Source: Pogonophryne albipinna
Taxonomy: Eukaryota > Chordata > Actinopteri > Perciformes > Artedidraconidae
Assembly (NCBI GenBank): GCA_028583405.1
Contig: CM053244.1
Span: 5,038,299 to 5,102,298 of the forward strand
DNA length: 64,000 nt
Direction of reading: 5' to 3'
The translations under genes and the position numbers were made by a program. Below are positions 43,418-55,699 of the stretch, in pieces. Position 1 is the stretch's first letter. Each line of letters opens with the position of its first letter. The notes beneath the pieces were generated by a model that ran no database searches, was not told where the DNA came from, and saw nothing but the letters and a program-made list of their open reading frames with translations.

Positions 43418-45896
43418 GTTCTAAGTAAGTGTTACATATTAATGTTACACTAAAAACAGAGATCAAAAGTATATTCAAGCAATTTTTACAACATAAATAG
43501 ATCTTTCATTTATAATAATTCTGACCTCAGAAAACGACAAATTCAAGCTTTAATTTCATGGTGAGGGTGTAGTGTGCGGAGGTATTTTTGCCAACGTGTA
43601 TATTTGTTAGTGTTTCGGTTTGCTGTGTAGTATTTATTGGGTTGTTATATTCAGATATGAATTATATAAACTAGAACTAAATGCTCCGTGTGTGTCCTCG
43701 CTGCTTGTTCACACACACATTAAGAATCCTTACCGGAGCTTCTGCTGTTTACACCGCTGATGGGTGGACCGCTCGGTCTGTGCGGTGCGCTGTGACTCAT
43801 TCGCTTTCCAAGTGTAACATTTAATTTATATTTCAAAGGTTAATTATTACTGCCCACCAAAATGTACATGCATGAGGCTCTTATATGGTCCTAGGTTACA
43901 AATCCACTTGATCTAGTAAATTGTGTAAAAACTTGCCTTGAGACAAAATGATTTCATGTTAAACGGGACTATTTTTACATTCAGCAATATTAGATATGAG
44001 CATGGTCCCATTACCGGAGTTGGGAAATCGGTATTACGATTTCAGTTTGTTGGTGATATTTACAGGTCAGTCTTTATTTAGAATCAACAAGCTGGTTTTT
44101 TGAAGCTATTATTTATCCTAGCTTGATCCAAGATGTGGTTCTGTCCTGACACTCCCAATCCTGAATGCTTTACGTTGATTTTCCCAATCAGGAACACATT
44201 TACATTTGTATTCCAACACCACATGAATGCACCACACATGCCATTTCCTGCAATGTTAACCTGACAGGAAACAATGTGTTTATCGTCCGTGTGATTTGGG
44301 TCTGCAACAATATGTAATGGCTTCTCTTTTGGCTCATTCTACACCCTTCCACGAAGTTCCATAAAAAGTCGTTTTGGACAAAGCGTAAACCTAAACTATT
44401 TTTTGGAGATGGCAAAACTAAATGCTGCCAAGTCTGTTTAGAAATGTAAATACTGTAAAGTTTCTTGCCGGTTGCTTACTATAGGATATAATAATATGTC
44501 TAATACGCTGCCACCTTAAAAAAATGTGCATATTGAATTGTCCGCCTTGCAGAACCTCCTGAATAGCTACTAATTAGCCGGACGTGTTAAAACCATCAAA
44601 CTGCTTAGCGTCCAAACAAATGCACCTGTACCATCTGTGTGGGCCTCCCCAGACAATACAAGCAGCAGTGATGTGTTTCAGTGTGGGCATATATTTGATG
44701 TTTTTAAAGGTGTCCTAGTCCTTATCCCTCCCTGAGGTATTTTACTGTTGTTTCTGTCTGCTAATTGGCTTAATTATAAGTCTCTCGTAGAGTGAGGGGA
44801 CGCATCCAAGTCCCTTAACTGCTCGTTCTAAATGGCTTGCTCGGTTTAAATGTTAAGCATTTCTTGAGCTTCTGTCTGACTACACCAGCTCAATATTCTA
44901 CAAATAGCATCCTTCACTCCGTTAATTACAGTATCTAAGCGTTTGTAGACATTCATACTTTCATATAGTTGCAGTGCAGCTGTACATTGTCTTTAAGCTT
45001 GTTGTGTATCGCCTTCCCTCTGGTACAAATGTATTGAGTCTTTTTTGAAAGATGGTTTGCCATTTCAAAGTGAAACAACTCATAAAACATTAAGCATCAT
45101 CCATATCTGATCCAGAATCTTTATTTAATATTTATAGCTTATATGTAGAGGTTATCAGTCAGTAAGTTAATTTCTCTGTTGGTCACCCTTTCGCTTTTGT
45201 CTTACTGAAATCTCTCAACTGGATTGTTATTTGTGGATTAAAAAGTCCCCAGAAGATGAATCCTACTTACTTTGGTGACCTTCTGATCTCCAACATTATG
45301 TCAATGTTTTTCATTTAAATTAGTTATTTGAACATCTACCACCTGAATTTGAACAAGAGATTCATGTTTCCAAGAAGATACATCAATGTGGAATTCTGGG
45401 TGATGCTTTCAATTTATACTGTATTTGGTATGCCCCTCAGCCTGGTTCTTATTGAAAACCCAACAACTGTAGGATGGATCATTGTTTGGGGATTAAATAG
45501 TCCTCAGAGGATGCATCCTACTCGCTTCGGTGAACCCTGCCTTCAACGGCCGGTCAAAGACTTTAGATTGTTATTTAAACATCCGCAAGCTGAATTTGAA
45601 AAAAGAGATTTGTGGTGCCCAGAAGATAAATCAGGAAGACATCTGTGATCCTTGGACATTACTTCAAGTGCCAGTATGACATTTTTTAAACATCTCTTGA
45701 AAACATGGATTTCAAGATATTGTGGGGTAGTTGAGTATGTGCAATAAGGTGACAGATATGGACTGCTAATGTGGTATACTGTACATAAGGGCATTTTTGC
45801 AAACACCAAATCCAGTTGGAATGCACTATTACAAAGTCTATTTTACGTTAAGCAATTTCGAGCAATCAGGACAATAAACTTGTAAAAACACGGGGA
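43418..45896. other. Intergenic DNA with a degenerate tandem repeat
   Basis: No gene is recognised. Around 45170-45330 and 45400-45660 a ~240-bp unit with 'ggattaaa.agtcc.cagag.atg' and 'tactttggtgacc' type text occurs twice in diverged form. Confidence 0.5.
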
Positions 45897-46820
45897 TTAA
45901 CCTGTTAAGCCACGAGCCTGTTTTTCAGGTCTCAGGCTCCAAAATGACATTCCCAGAACAAATGACCATATCTTCTAAAAGGGTTAAATTAATAATCTTT
46001 TTTGTCAAAGTAATGATAAACCTGTGAGTTGGATGTAGAAAAGTCAGAATCAATATAGATGTTTTTATTTTAAAGTAAATTCAGATTGAACATGGTAAAA
46101 AACTGTAAATTATAGTGTCCGTCCAAAAAAAAAATTACTTGTAGTGAAAACTAACCTTGAATGATGGGATAGACTAAAAGCTTTAGGAATCCAAAGTACA
46201 ACATATAATAAGTACCCTGTATCAAGATTGATGCAAAACAAGTGATATTTGACCTTTTTAGAGAGATATAGCAACAACAAAAAAACACTTCTGGGGTCAT
46301 TTGGGTGGATTTTCCAGATTGACATTCTTTCTAACCGTCAGAGCCAATGGAATCGAGGGGAACTCCCACATACTCCTTATTTGGCAATGTGTGTGTGTGA
46401 GACTGCCTCATAGCCAAGACCGGAAGCTGCAATAACTCTGATGGCTACCATTAGCAGCTAACTTTTACTCTCCGATTTTTACATAAAAATGGAATTATGG
46501 ATTATAAATGAAATCATTTTTTTATACAGAGACGTTAAAAACCTATGGATTAACCGATTCAGCCGCGTTTTTTTCTCGTTTTAATGCCATTGAACACGTA
46601 TTTTGATCAGATTGACAGCTACGGTGAGACGATCTCCCTAGAAGCTCCGTAAAGGTACGTGTTGTGATGTCTGTTTGCTTCCCCTGTCGCGAGTTCAGAT
46701 CACTCAGTGATGATATATATACCCAGTGGCGTTTTTATATGTACAAAAGTGGTGGGGCACAAAAAACTTAGATGTCTATAGCTTCTGCAGTGAGGTTCAT
46801 GGCTGGTGAGGCACTGGCAC

Positions 46821-47637
46821 TAGGGTGACCAGGTCCGAACAAACCAAATGTGGGACAAGGAGTATGTTTGTGTGGGACACCCTCTCAACAGCACCCCACA
46901 ATGTCAGAAAGTCAAAATGCAGTAACAATTTTGTATCTCTTAATAAAGAAAAGTAAACTAAGGCTAACCAAGGCAGCAGGCATTATTCACTTCAAGTGTT
47001 TAGAAATGCATCTTCCTAATTCAACTAGTGTATTACCTGTAAAATTAGGCACAACATAAATTAATAGATAAAATAAAACCATAAGTACAAATAAAAACTG
47101 GCCAGGAGGGAACAAATACATAAAATAAAATAGCTTTCAGTTGTGTCCATCACAGCAACAATAGGTTGAAAAATTACTCTTGCAAAGATTGCAAAAACCT
47201 CTCTGAGAGTCGCCCTCACTGGCTTCACCCACGGGTAAGTGTCTTCCCAGTGTTTGTTGTATGTGCATCTTCTTTTCTTCTTAGCTGTAGTTTCAGTTTC
47301 CTCCATTTTCCATAACCTGCTGCGTCGCCTGCGTTATTGACTGACTCTCGTTGTTGTTGTTTGGCGGGGCCGCGGGGGTGTGTGTGAGTGAGTTACTCTC
47401 ATTGGTTAACACTTGACCAGCACCCGCCGTGTGTTACAGTTTGATTGACAGCAAACACACCCCCGTGATGATAGCCTTCCCTGCTTTCTCAACAGCCATT
47501 GGATAAATCTGATTTTAGAAAAGCGTTTTTGCCAATCAAAATGAAATATGCGGGACATCGTCTCAATTTGCAGGACGCACCAAAAGTCGTGAAAATGCTG
47601 TGCAGTCCCGCGCAAAGCGGGACATCTGGTCACCCTA
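46821..47637 (-). mobile_element. hAT element nested in the previous hAT, 817 bp
   Basis: The ends are TAGGGTGACCAG and CTGGTCACCCTA. Identical 8-bp duplications ACTGGCAC lie at 46813-46820 and 47638-47645. The minus strand holds the start of a transposase. Confidence 0.93.
47061..47306 (-). pseudogene. hAT transposase N-terminal vestige
   Basis: The frame MEETETTAKKKRRCTYNKHW continues with EDTYPWVKPV. In a neighbouring frame RGFCNLCKSNFS supplies a C-x2-C pair. The 'W..YPW..PV' then zinc finger order is typical of a hAT group with an N-terminal finger. It ends soon after, so only the first ~60 residues remain. Confidence 0.6.
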
Positions 47638-48666
47638 ACTGGCACTGACTCTTCAGGTTTACAAATATTATATTTTGACCTAAATCAAAATATAATATTA
47701 TTTTCAAAAGGTTTTTTTGTCTGATGCTTCGATTAATTTTAAACAGACAGTTCAACAAAAGGATACCCAAAAAATGTAATTTTATCATTTAAATATTTAA
47801 TTGTTCTCTCTTAGTAAGATCCCATTTTCAATAAAATTGTAGTCTTACCTTGACTTGAAGATGAAGTCCATTTGCCTATCCTTCTGGACAAAAATCTCTA
47901 TTACTTTTTTGTAAAAGTCCTCCTTATCTTCTTGTAGTTTCAAAAGTCTATCATAAATCTAATCAATAGATTTATAATTAGAAAATTATAAAAGTGTGGA
48001 TATTATCCGGCTGAACAAAGCGTGCATTTATCTAACAGCTACGTTTCCCACAGATCTTATTTGGAGCTATTTTCTAAAATCCTATGGAGAAATCTCATTG
48101 CTTTTTTGTGGAGGGAAGCCATGCGCAGCTTACTTCCGGGTTTTAGGACGCGTCACTGCAGCTCTCTCGTCTCCTCTTCACACACCACACTTTTCGCGGC
48201 ACACGTACTTACAGCCAATCAGCTCTGAATGATGTGAGATGACGTATGGTGGGGATGGCAGCTCAGTGCCCCTATGGTCATTATTTTTTTGCCACACACA
48301 TTAAATAGGACAATACTCTGAGCATGCGCAGTGTAGTTTTTACAGTCACCGTTCACTTAGACAGTGAGAGGGAGGGGCAGGATCGGGTTTTGTCCCACAT
48401 GGCTCTAAACAGCTCAATCGGCACACACTGTAGACACTAATTAGAAGAACACAGACTAAAACAGCAATGAGACGAATCAGATGATCAAACATGATCTTTT
48501 AATTTATTTTTTGCATTTTGTTGTAATCATTATTTTTAATACTTTCTGCTGACACTAGGTGGGGCTGTGCCCCACCTGCCCCTAATGACCAGTCACCACT
48601 GTATATACCTAAATGATCTGTGGAATCTCAGCTTTAATCGGGTATCTTGTATGTGCAGCTACGATA

Positions 48667-48690
48667 AGTAATAATAATAATAATAATAAG
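48667..48690 (+). repeat. (TAA)n microsatellite
   Basis: Eight TAA units in element A. The inverted copy at 61.9 kb has only one or two, so the repeat grew after the copies separated. Confidence 0.85.
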
Positions 48691-48924
48691 GGTACTTTTA
48701 TCTTGAGTTCTGTGCCAATGTCAGTTAGCATTTTTCGCTCAGGGGTAATTTAGATGCTTCTTATGAGACTTGTTTTGTTTTGGTAAAAATGGTTTGTATC
48801 GTCAGTTAGCTGAGATTATACCCGTTAATCTGGTATAACACATTAATAGGTTCTTAAATATTAAGATCGTGAACAAAAAAAAAAAAGTACCCGCCGAGGG
48901 GGACCTTGGGGCTTAACAGGTTAA

Positions 48925-51883
48925 TAGCAGGATTACAATATTACAATACATTTTAAAATAAAGTTTGATTTATTTTAGGTAGACGTATTGCCTGAATTTT
49001 CTTTGAGGCAATTTAGGCTTCTTTAATTCTTACGTCATTTAAATATGTTTCTTTCTAAATGCAGTAGGTGGACACCTGATATATATTAAACAAGAATACT
49101 GTGGATGCTTTTACTTCATGCGTTGGTTAAACTAAAACAGCGTTTGTATATATACTAGTCAGCAGGACTAGCGTATAAATTATTTTTGATAATAAATATC
49201 TTGGTTTCTTCTTTTCTAAGGTGACATTGTTCTGCTGTCGTATACATAAAACTCTTATATTTATTTGCATTGCATTTGATATTGAGGTTTTCCAAAAGTA
49301 ACAAAGGAATCGGGTTGCATTACTTTGATATTGTGATACTTAGATTAGGTTGCTGATTACATGTAACTACTAATTGTAACCGAATACATTTTGAAAGTAA
49401 ACCTCCCAACCCTGATTAAAGGTAATATGGAGTCCCCCACAGAAGAACTACACTATCCACTGCTGCTCAAACACAACTGACTGTTTCCTAATGAACTGAT
49501 CATGTTTATTTCAGTTCACTACTTGATTAACCTCTTTCAGCTCACACCGCTACTTTCTCCCTTTTCTTTTGTATAGTCCTCTTGTCTCAGTTCACTGCAG
49601 ATGGCATAGTGTAATGGGAAGCTCTAATTGAATATATTTAGGGCTCTGACAGGTCCAGAATCAATACCGGCACATTTGTGGCGCTGTTATGTGTGCCAAT
49701 AGAAATTCACGGAAACATTTTACAGCTATTTAATACATTTATTGGTTAATTATGTTTAATGTCAGAAGAGTGATGTTGAATTGAATTGTGGTTAACGTGT
49801 ATGTGTTAATATTTTGTGTGCATAAAAGCTTTTTGAAAACAATTCAATAGCTAAATGTGTCTGTGGCTGCATCTGTGTGTTGTTAAGAATATGTATCTAT
49901 GAATAAACTGCTAAGTTGCTTTGATGAGACTCCACACTCCACTGCACAATGGTAATAAGGTCATTGACTCCCCCTCCCAACCAGTAAACACGTACCTGTT
50001 ATACTTTAACAGACACAAGGATACATTCTTGAACGTGCTCAAAATCTCAAGCAAAAGCCATTTTGTTCTCAATGTTTAAAGACTACAAGTGTTAGGTCAC
50101 ACTCTGTTAATGCATCTGTTGCAAACAAAAGACCAAAACTGCTGTTTCACTCAGCCAAAAAAGATGTTGCAGTATTCAACAATTTAGTAAGCACTGACAC
50201 TGATGCATAATTTAGCTATTAACATGTATCAACGGCCCTTTGTGCTTGTGAAAAGGTAATCAACGATGGCTTTAACTTCACAATGTAATGGGCAGACATG
50301 AGGGTGGTTTCAATATTCTTATCCAACAATGAAGTTTTAAATTACTTTATTAGGAGGTAAAATTAGAAGTGAACAAACAGAAGTAATAGGGATAATCCTT
50401 CTTGAGCATATAGCAAGTACTCTAAATTAAAGTTCAATCTAAATGTCAGTTTATCAACTTCGAATCATGATTTTAAAAAGACCCTGTGGATGAAAATATC
50501 ACCCTTTTAAAAAAAAAAAAGTAAACTAATAGGATAATGTTTAGTTTAGTATTACTAAAATGATTACTAGAAAATACGACTTTGGTTCCACGTTCTGGTT
50601 TCAATAGGTAGAATTGACCAATCAGGTTTGTTGGAATTCAGGTAACCAATATTCTGTGTGGGGAGCAAAGCATTGGCCAAAAGGCACATTTTTAAATTGA
50701 GCTTATTTTCAAAAAGATTAGCTTGTAAAACGTTTATTTCCTAGACGTCATCTCTCTATTCGAGTCTGATCTTCAGGTTGCTAAGTGTACAGAAAAGGAA
50801 GTCTTTGCCTGGATTTCTTTTGCCTTGGGTTTGAAACAGAACAAATAAACATTTTTTACGTTTGTCATCTGAAGAAGTTATGTCAGTCAACGCTACAGAA
50901 AATGTGGCAGCCATCAATCCTCCTAAAAAATAATTCTCTTTTATCTACCTTTTCCCTTTAGGACTACACTTGATTAACCGGGTCAATCAATAAGCGATGA
51001 AAGCTTTGCCAAGATATACAAGGGCAACCCTCTTTTCACAGAATGAACTTAAGCTTCCAAAATCTTCTTTTCTTCATGGCCAAACTTCAATCTTTCTTTC
51101 CTCGATAGTTTCCCCCACACCAGGTGAGCTATGTTGAGCTAAGTGTGGCAGACAATCAATAGAGGGTTGGATTAGGTTGTAGTGGATCACATTTAGCAAA
51201 AAGATAACTTCAGATAAGCCATGCGTACGCATTATAAACACAGCTGGCTTGGGGTGAGATAGAAGCCGGGGGATCACATTAATTAAAATAGATAAGAACC
51301 CAGGCAGTGCACGCACAGATGAAAGCAACAGACAAAATACAGCGAGGAGCCAAAGGGCAAAAGGTTACATGATTGTTTCAGACATTTGGAAATTACCTTT
51401 TGTAACTTTTATAGCATTCGCAAAGTCCCATGGAAATAAAACATTTATAGGATGTGGGACAAAGGGTTCGGAGGCACGTAGGAATTGTTGCGAGGCCGGT
51501 GGGAGTTAGGGTCAATCTTAGTGGCTTTCTAAAGTCGTCAATGTGCTGCAAGAGTAAACACAGTGTTGAGGGCATAGATTCCCAAAAATCAATATTTCTT
51601 CCACAAAAAACCTTGTGACAAGCCGACGTATGTCCAGTTTCATATATATCACTGTTAAGAAGGTACATCAGGTGAGGGTTAAGGTAAAGATATCCCTTGT
51701 GGCTCACTTTCCAATAAAATAACACAACAGAAGGGATACACTGTAAACACACTGAATGCAAAAGCTGGCCTCTACCATTGGGAATCAGGAGGACTATCAG
51801 TTCGACACCTTACAATATCTAGATTGCATGTCAGCAATGTCATCATGTTCCCTGATCTCAGCCATTAAGGTATTTGTAGAGGC
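48925..51883. other. Intergenic DNA, nothing coding recognised
   Basis: About 3 kb of AT-rich DNA. At 49360-49414 'aaacctcccaaccctg' is a probable hAT end without a partner. No other repeats or genes are recognised, so this could be unique host (intronic or intergenic) sequence. Confidence 0.5.
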
Positions 51884-51886
51884 TAA

Positions 51887-52487
51887 CGGCCTGTACACAC
51901 ACAGGCATGAAAAAAATCTTGATGCTGGGCGTGTCTGAAGCTTGGCGATTTTTTGCGAGCAACGTGACCAACAACCAATCACATGGATCTCCCGCCCCCG
52001 ACATACAAAGCAATAGCAATGTTAAAACGAAGTAAACTGGATATAAACTCCCCAAACAGGCGAAAACCTACCAGTTTCACCCACTGTCTCTGCCTCCTCC
52101 CTCCATGCCTGGTTCCTCCGGTTTGTATCCCGGTAAATAGTCTGGTCGTAAAGAACCGGGTGATTTGCTACCGTAATTTCTCGTTTGGAATATGAGGAAA
52201 TTAACTGCGGTCTGGCTCTCCCAGCTTGCACGCGGTTTGATTGGCGAGCGCTTGTACTGGCGGGAATTGCATAAACGGGATTTGATTGGCTGATGCCAGC
52301 TTCGAAAGCTTCGGGAGCATCAAAAGTTGAACATTGCTCAACTTTTGATGCTCACGATGCTTGCAAAGCCATGCTCCGCTCCCCACAATGCAGTTCGGCG
52401 AAGATTCAAAATCTTCTACGTCACCCCATTCAAGTGAATGGGCGAAGCTTTGAAAGATTTTTTTCATGCCTGTGTGTGGACGGGCCG
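51887..52487. mobile_element. Harbinger-like MITE, 601 bp
   Basis: The left end CGGCCTGTACACACACAGGC pairs with the right end CCTGTGTGTGGACGGGCCG, and pairing continues for about 35 bp. TAA flanks both sides (51884-51886 and 52488-52490). A perfect 16-bp stem with 7-bp loop is at 52315-52353. No coding is recognised. Confidence 0.88.
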
Positions 52488-52490
52488 TAA

Positions 52491-53940
52491 GCCAACGCTT
52501 TAAGCCTCTGAGGATCCGCTTTGTGGGTGTAATTGACGCACACCTTGTTTGCTGCCGAATAAAAGTCATAAACAAAGTTTCCAGTTCGAAACAGTCCATT
52601 TATTTCCATTTTACTGGTTTCTTTCCATCATTCACCACACGATATTACGGTTTACACAATACCTTTTCTGTTTGTTTGTAATCCCGTGTGTGTTCTCCGT
52701 GTGTCGTCCGTGTGTGTGTGTTCTCCGTGTGTGGTCAAAAACTGTATGGCTTTCCGGCGGAACCTCTCCCCATCAAACATAGGTTCCTCCCTTTATTCCC
52801 AGTGTTCATTGGCTCCTACAGTATTACCAAAAGGAAATTGTGAACACTTCATGTTTCAAACTTCAGATTTACGGATCCAACCGTCATTGGGTTTGAAACA
52901 GAAAATAATTCTCGTTTAAATGTTGTTTTGCTCAGCAGGGGCCTTGTCAACTTTTGCAAGGCCCCCAATTTGATTGGACGATCTCTTTCTCACATTTATC
53001 TAGGGCTCTTCGATCAATTGATGAACCATATCTCTAGTTCTCCCTTTCGCTCTGAAGCCTTTATATCTGTTTTATTATATTGGTGGTTAGGTATTTTAAA
53101 GGTGCAATCTCAATTTCTCCTTTCACACGTCCTTCTTTTTTATCTGGCTCCTCATCAACCCCAAACTACCTCATTTAAATTCAAAACCTTCATTTGTCTA
53201 GGACTGATCTAATCCGATACCCTGCTTCGAATTCAATGCATTTATGCACATTTACCTTTGAGAGATTCCCAATACAGCCACAGTCTTTTGTTCTTGACCT
53301 ATGAGCAGTGCGATTGGAGTTGTAGATGGAAGGTCAGTGTCTTGCTCAAGGGAATGTCGATAGTTCTAACCGAATAGTGTTACTCATCCAATTTGAACAC
53401 CCACACTTTTCCCTGTCCCATGAAGCGCAGGTTCCTGAATGCACCGCTGAGAATATCATTGACTCACATCCAGACTAAATCACCTGTTTAAATAAAGACT
53501 CTTTTTTGCAGTGAGACGGGAGCAAGGAGAAAATGAAGGATGACACAACTGAGACAGACACAAAGCAGATGCTTCATGTAGGTCTACATGAAGGGACAAA
53601 AACAGAGAGGAGTTCAAAAGGGGGAAGAAGAAAGACAGAGAGGCAGCAGAGTACATTTGGATGATCGAGGCAAGAAGAAAATACTTGTCATCCCATGTCA
53701 TGGCCATTTCTACTGATCATAATTCCATTGTTGAGGTCTACTAGAATAAATGTTTATTGTGCAAATTTCCAAACTCACATTGGTTTCTCATACAGCATCT
53801 TTGAATAGTATGTGTATTCACTCTCAGTCCTAAACAGCTTGTTGGAGCTCCTGCCCCCCCCCCCCCTGTGAGCCCACACCCGCAGCCTGGCTGGGAGTCA
53901 GTGTGTGTGCTCAGGCGGTGTCTCGCTGTCTCGCCGACCC
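52491..53940. other. Intergenic DNA, nothing recognised
   Basis: Contains short 'ccgtgtgtg' repeats (52690-52735), a poly-C run (53862-53873) and GC-rich DNA leading into the next repeat. No gene is seen. Confidence 0.45.
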
Positions 53941-53944
53941 CACA

Positions 53945-54292
53945 CCAGTGAGTCAGCTCACAGTGTCCCGCTCCTCGCAACAGCGAGCTTCGTAACGTCC
54001 CGCCGTGTGTGTGTGTGTGAGGATGTCCACGGATTGGTCCAAACGTAACGGCTCCGCGGTCGTAACGTTACGTCACTATACCCGAAATACGTCAGTATGC
54101 CCAAGAAGTAAACAATGGAAAAAGAGAAATCTCCAACGAGGCGTTCTGGGGCAGCACAGACAGGTCTTTTCTGTGTTAGAGTTTTACTCCCTACAGGGTG
54201 CACTTTGAGGGTTTGTGACTCTGCAGACCGTTCACATGCAGAAGCTTCATAACACAAGGGAACGGGTAATAACCGGAAAAGCATGACATGGG
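53945..54292 (+). repeat. Dispersed repeat, plus copy, ending CATGGGACCTTTAA
   Basis: Shares long stretches with 63433-63990 in inverse orientation: 'ggttattacccgt' type text, 'tgcagaccgttcacatgcag', 'gaggcgttctggggcagc' and 'gttttactc'. The end ATGACATGGGACCTTTAA resembles termini of a common fish DNA repeat. The family is not named. Confidence 0.75.
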
Positions 54293-54544
54293 ACCTTTAA
54301 ATCACTTGTAATAAGTACTGAAGAGATTTAGTTCAAGGAAAATTAAGCATGTTGTCATTTTATGGAACAAATGGCTTTCATTTGTCAATCTGGAGTGTGT
54401 AACAGCACATTTTTAGCACAGATAAATATTGTTACACACATGTTTTTGCTGAGAAATGTGACCCACTCTATCGAAATCAGTCGGAAGTCGCAACGGCTCA
54501 TTTCAAAATAAACGTGGATTTGCTTAAAAAAATAGTTTTTCGGG

Positions 54545-54662
54545 GTTCGGGGGTTTTGTTTGATTTTAAATAAACAAAGTCTTGGCTTTCAGAATATGAA
54601 ACTTTTATTTCCAAAATCACACGATAAATAAATGTTTGAAGCTTGTAAAGGGAAGAAGACAG
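54545..54662 (+). repeat. Direct repeat, copy 1
   Basis: 'aaataaacaaagtcttggct' with 'tgaagctt' downstream recurs at 55445-55530. The two copies flank the solo LTR. Confidence 0.7.
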
Positions 54663-54739
54663 TTCTCTCTCCACTCTGCTGTTCCTCACGCCGCCCCCCC
54701 TCCCTCCGCTGACATTATGAATGTAAGGCGTATAGTGAT

Positions 54740-55395
54740 TGTTACGTTCCCTATTAGGCTAGGCCGAACTAAAGGGAAGAAACCCAACCAGATTGGTATT
54801 GGTATAATTACAAGTGATTTATTTTAAATAGCAGCGGTAAACAAAATGGCAGGCGTGCAGCCTGAACAAACAAAAGGGCCAAAAGGGCACAGGTTGACAA
54901 ATAACCAAACAAAGGGAGGACTCTTAAAAAGGAGTCCGTGTACATACAAATAAATAACACTAAATAGGGAACTAAACAAAACCTCACTTTAACAGTGGTA
55001 CAACTAACCAAATAATCTATACACAACACAGCTAAACTAAGGGCAACAGTCACAAAATCAGAAGCTATACTCTAAACACTAACTAAGCTACTCTACACAC
55101 GAGTTTTACCACAGTTAACAGAATTCTCTAAGAGCGAGAGACATCTGTCCCACAATACAGAGCCTCCAGAGTGGTGATAGTCCGCAGCCTTTGTACTCCT
55201 CCCCAGCAGGTGTGCGCCGGCTGTGCGCTGCGATTGGACAACGTCGATCCAATCACCATCTTCAGAGGCGGACCAGGAGATGGGCAGCCAATGATGTTGG
55301 GGCTACCACACAGCTCATTTGCATAATCACACACACGCACACAGCTGCAAACAATCCCAGACAGATTAAGGAGCAGACAAACAGCAACCGTAACA
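54740..55395 (-). mobile_element. Solo LTR, 656 bp
   Basis: It starts TGTTACG and ends CGTAACA, with identical 5-bp GTGAT duplications (54735-54739 and 55396-55400). Orientation is taken from the minus strand, where an ATGCAAAT octamer-like box and CCAAT boxes lie in the first third and AATAAA lies about 80 bp before the end. No internal genes remain. The family is not determined. Confidence 0.85.
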
Positions 55396-55444
55396 GTGAT
55401 CATAGATAACACGGCAGGGTCCGTTACCGGTTGTTTTCATCTGA

Positions 55445-55545
55445 TTTCAAATAAACAAAGTCTTGGCTTTCACAATATTAAACTTGTTTCGGCAAATTCA
55501 GATGATAAATACAACTTTGAAGCTTAACGGCATAATTACAAGCGG
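55445..55545 (+). repeat. Direct repeat, copy 2
   Basis: Partner of 54545-54662. Confidence 0.7.
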
Positions 55546-55699
55546 AGAACGGAGTAACTTGACGTCTCAGCAGGCATAACAACAGCCGGTGTTTCTCGTG
55601 AGGGTTTTCCCCGGGAAACAAACACAATACACACAAAGGCAAACATACACAAACACACACACTTGCGAGCTTCCCCCAGACCAGTAATCCAAACTAAAA

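Larger units (their letters stand above)
46724..48601. mobile_element. hAT element inserted in TTAA element A
   Basis: The ends are CAGTGGCG and CACCACTG with 8-bp duplications TATATACC, identical (46716-46723 and 48602-48609). Copy B at 61.98 kb shows the uninterrupted site. It contains a second hAT (46821-47637) and no recognised transposase of its own. Confidence 0.88.
45897..48924 (+). mobile_element. TTAA-flanked DNA element (copy A) with nested hATs
   Basis: TTAA lies at 45897-45900 and 48921-48924. The inverted ends are CCTGTTAAGCC and GGCTTAACAGG. Without the hAT insertion it is about 1.14 kb. A related copy lies inverted at 61.7-62.8 kb and lacks the insertion. No transposase is seen. 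A piggyBac or other TTAA-targeting family is likely. Confidence 0.8.

Noticed and set aside
44200..44415. 71-residue minus frame
   Set aside because: No recognisable domain or splice context. Probably chance.
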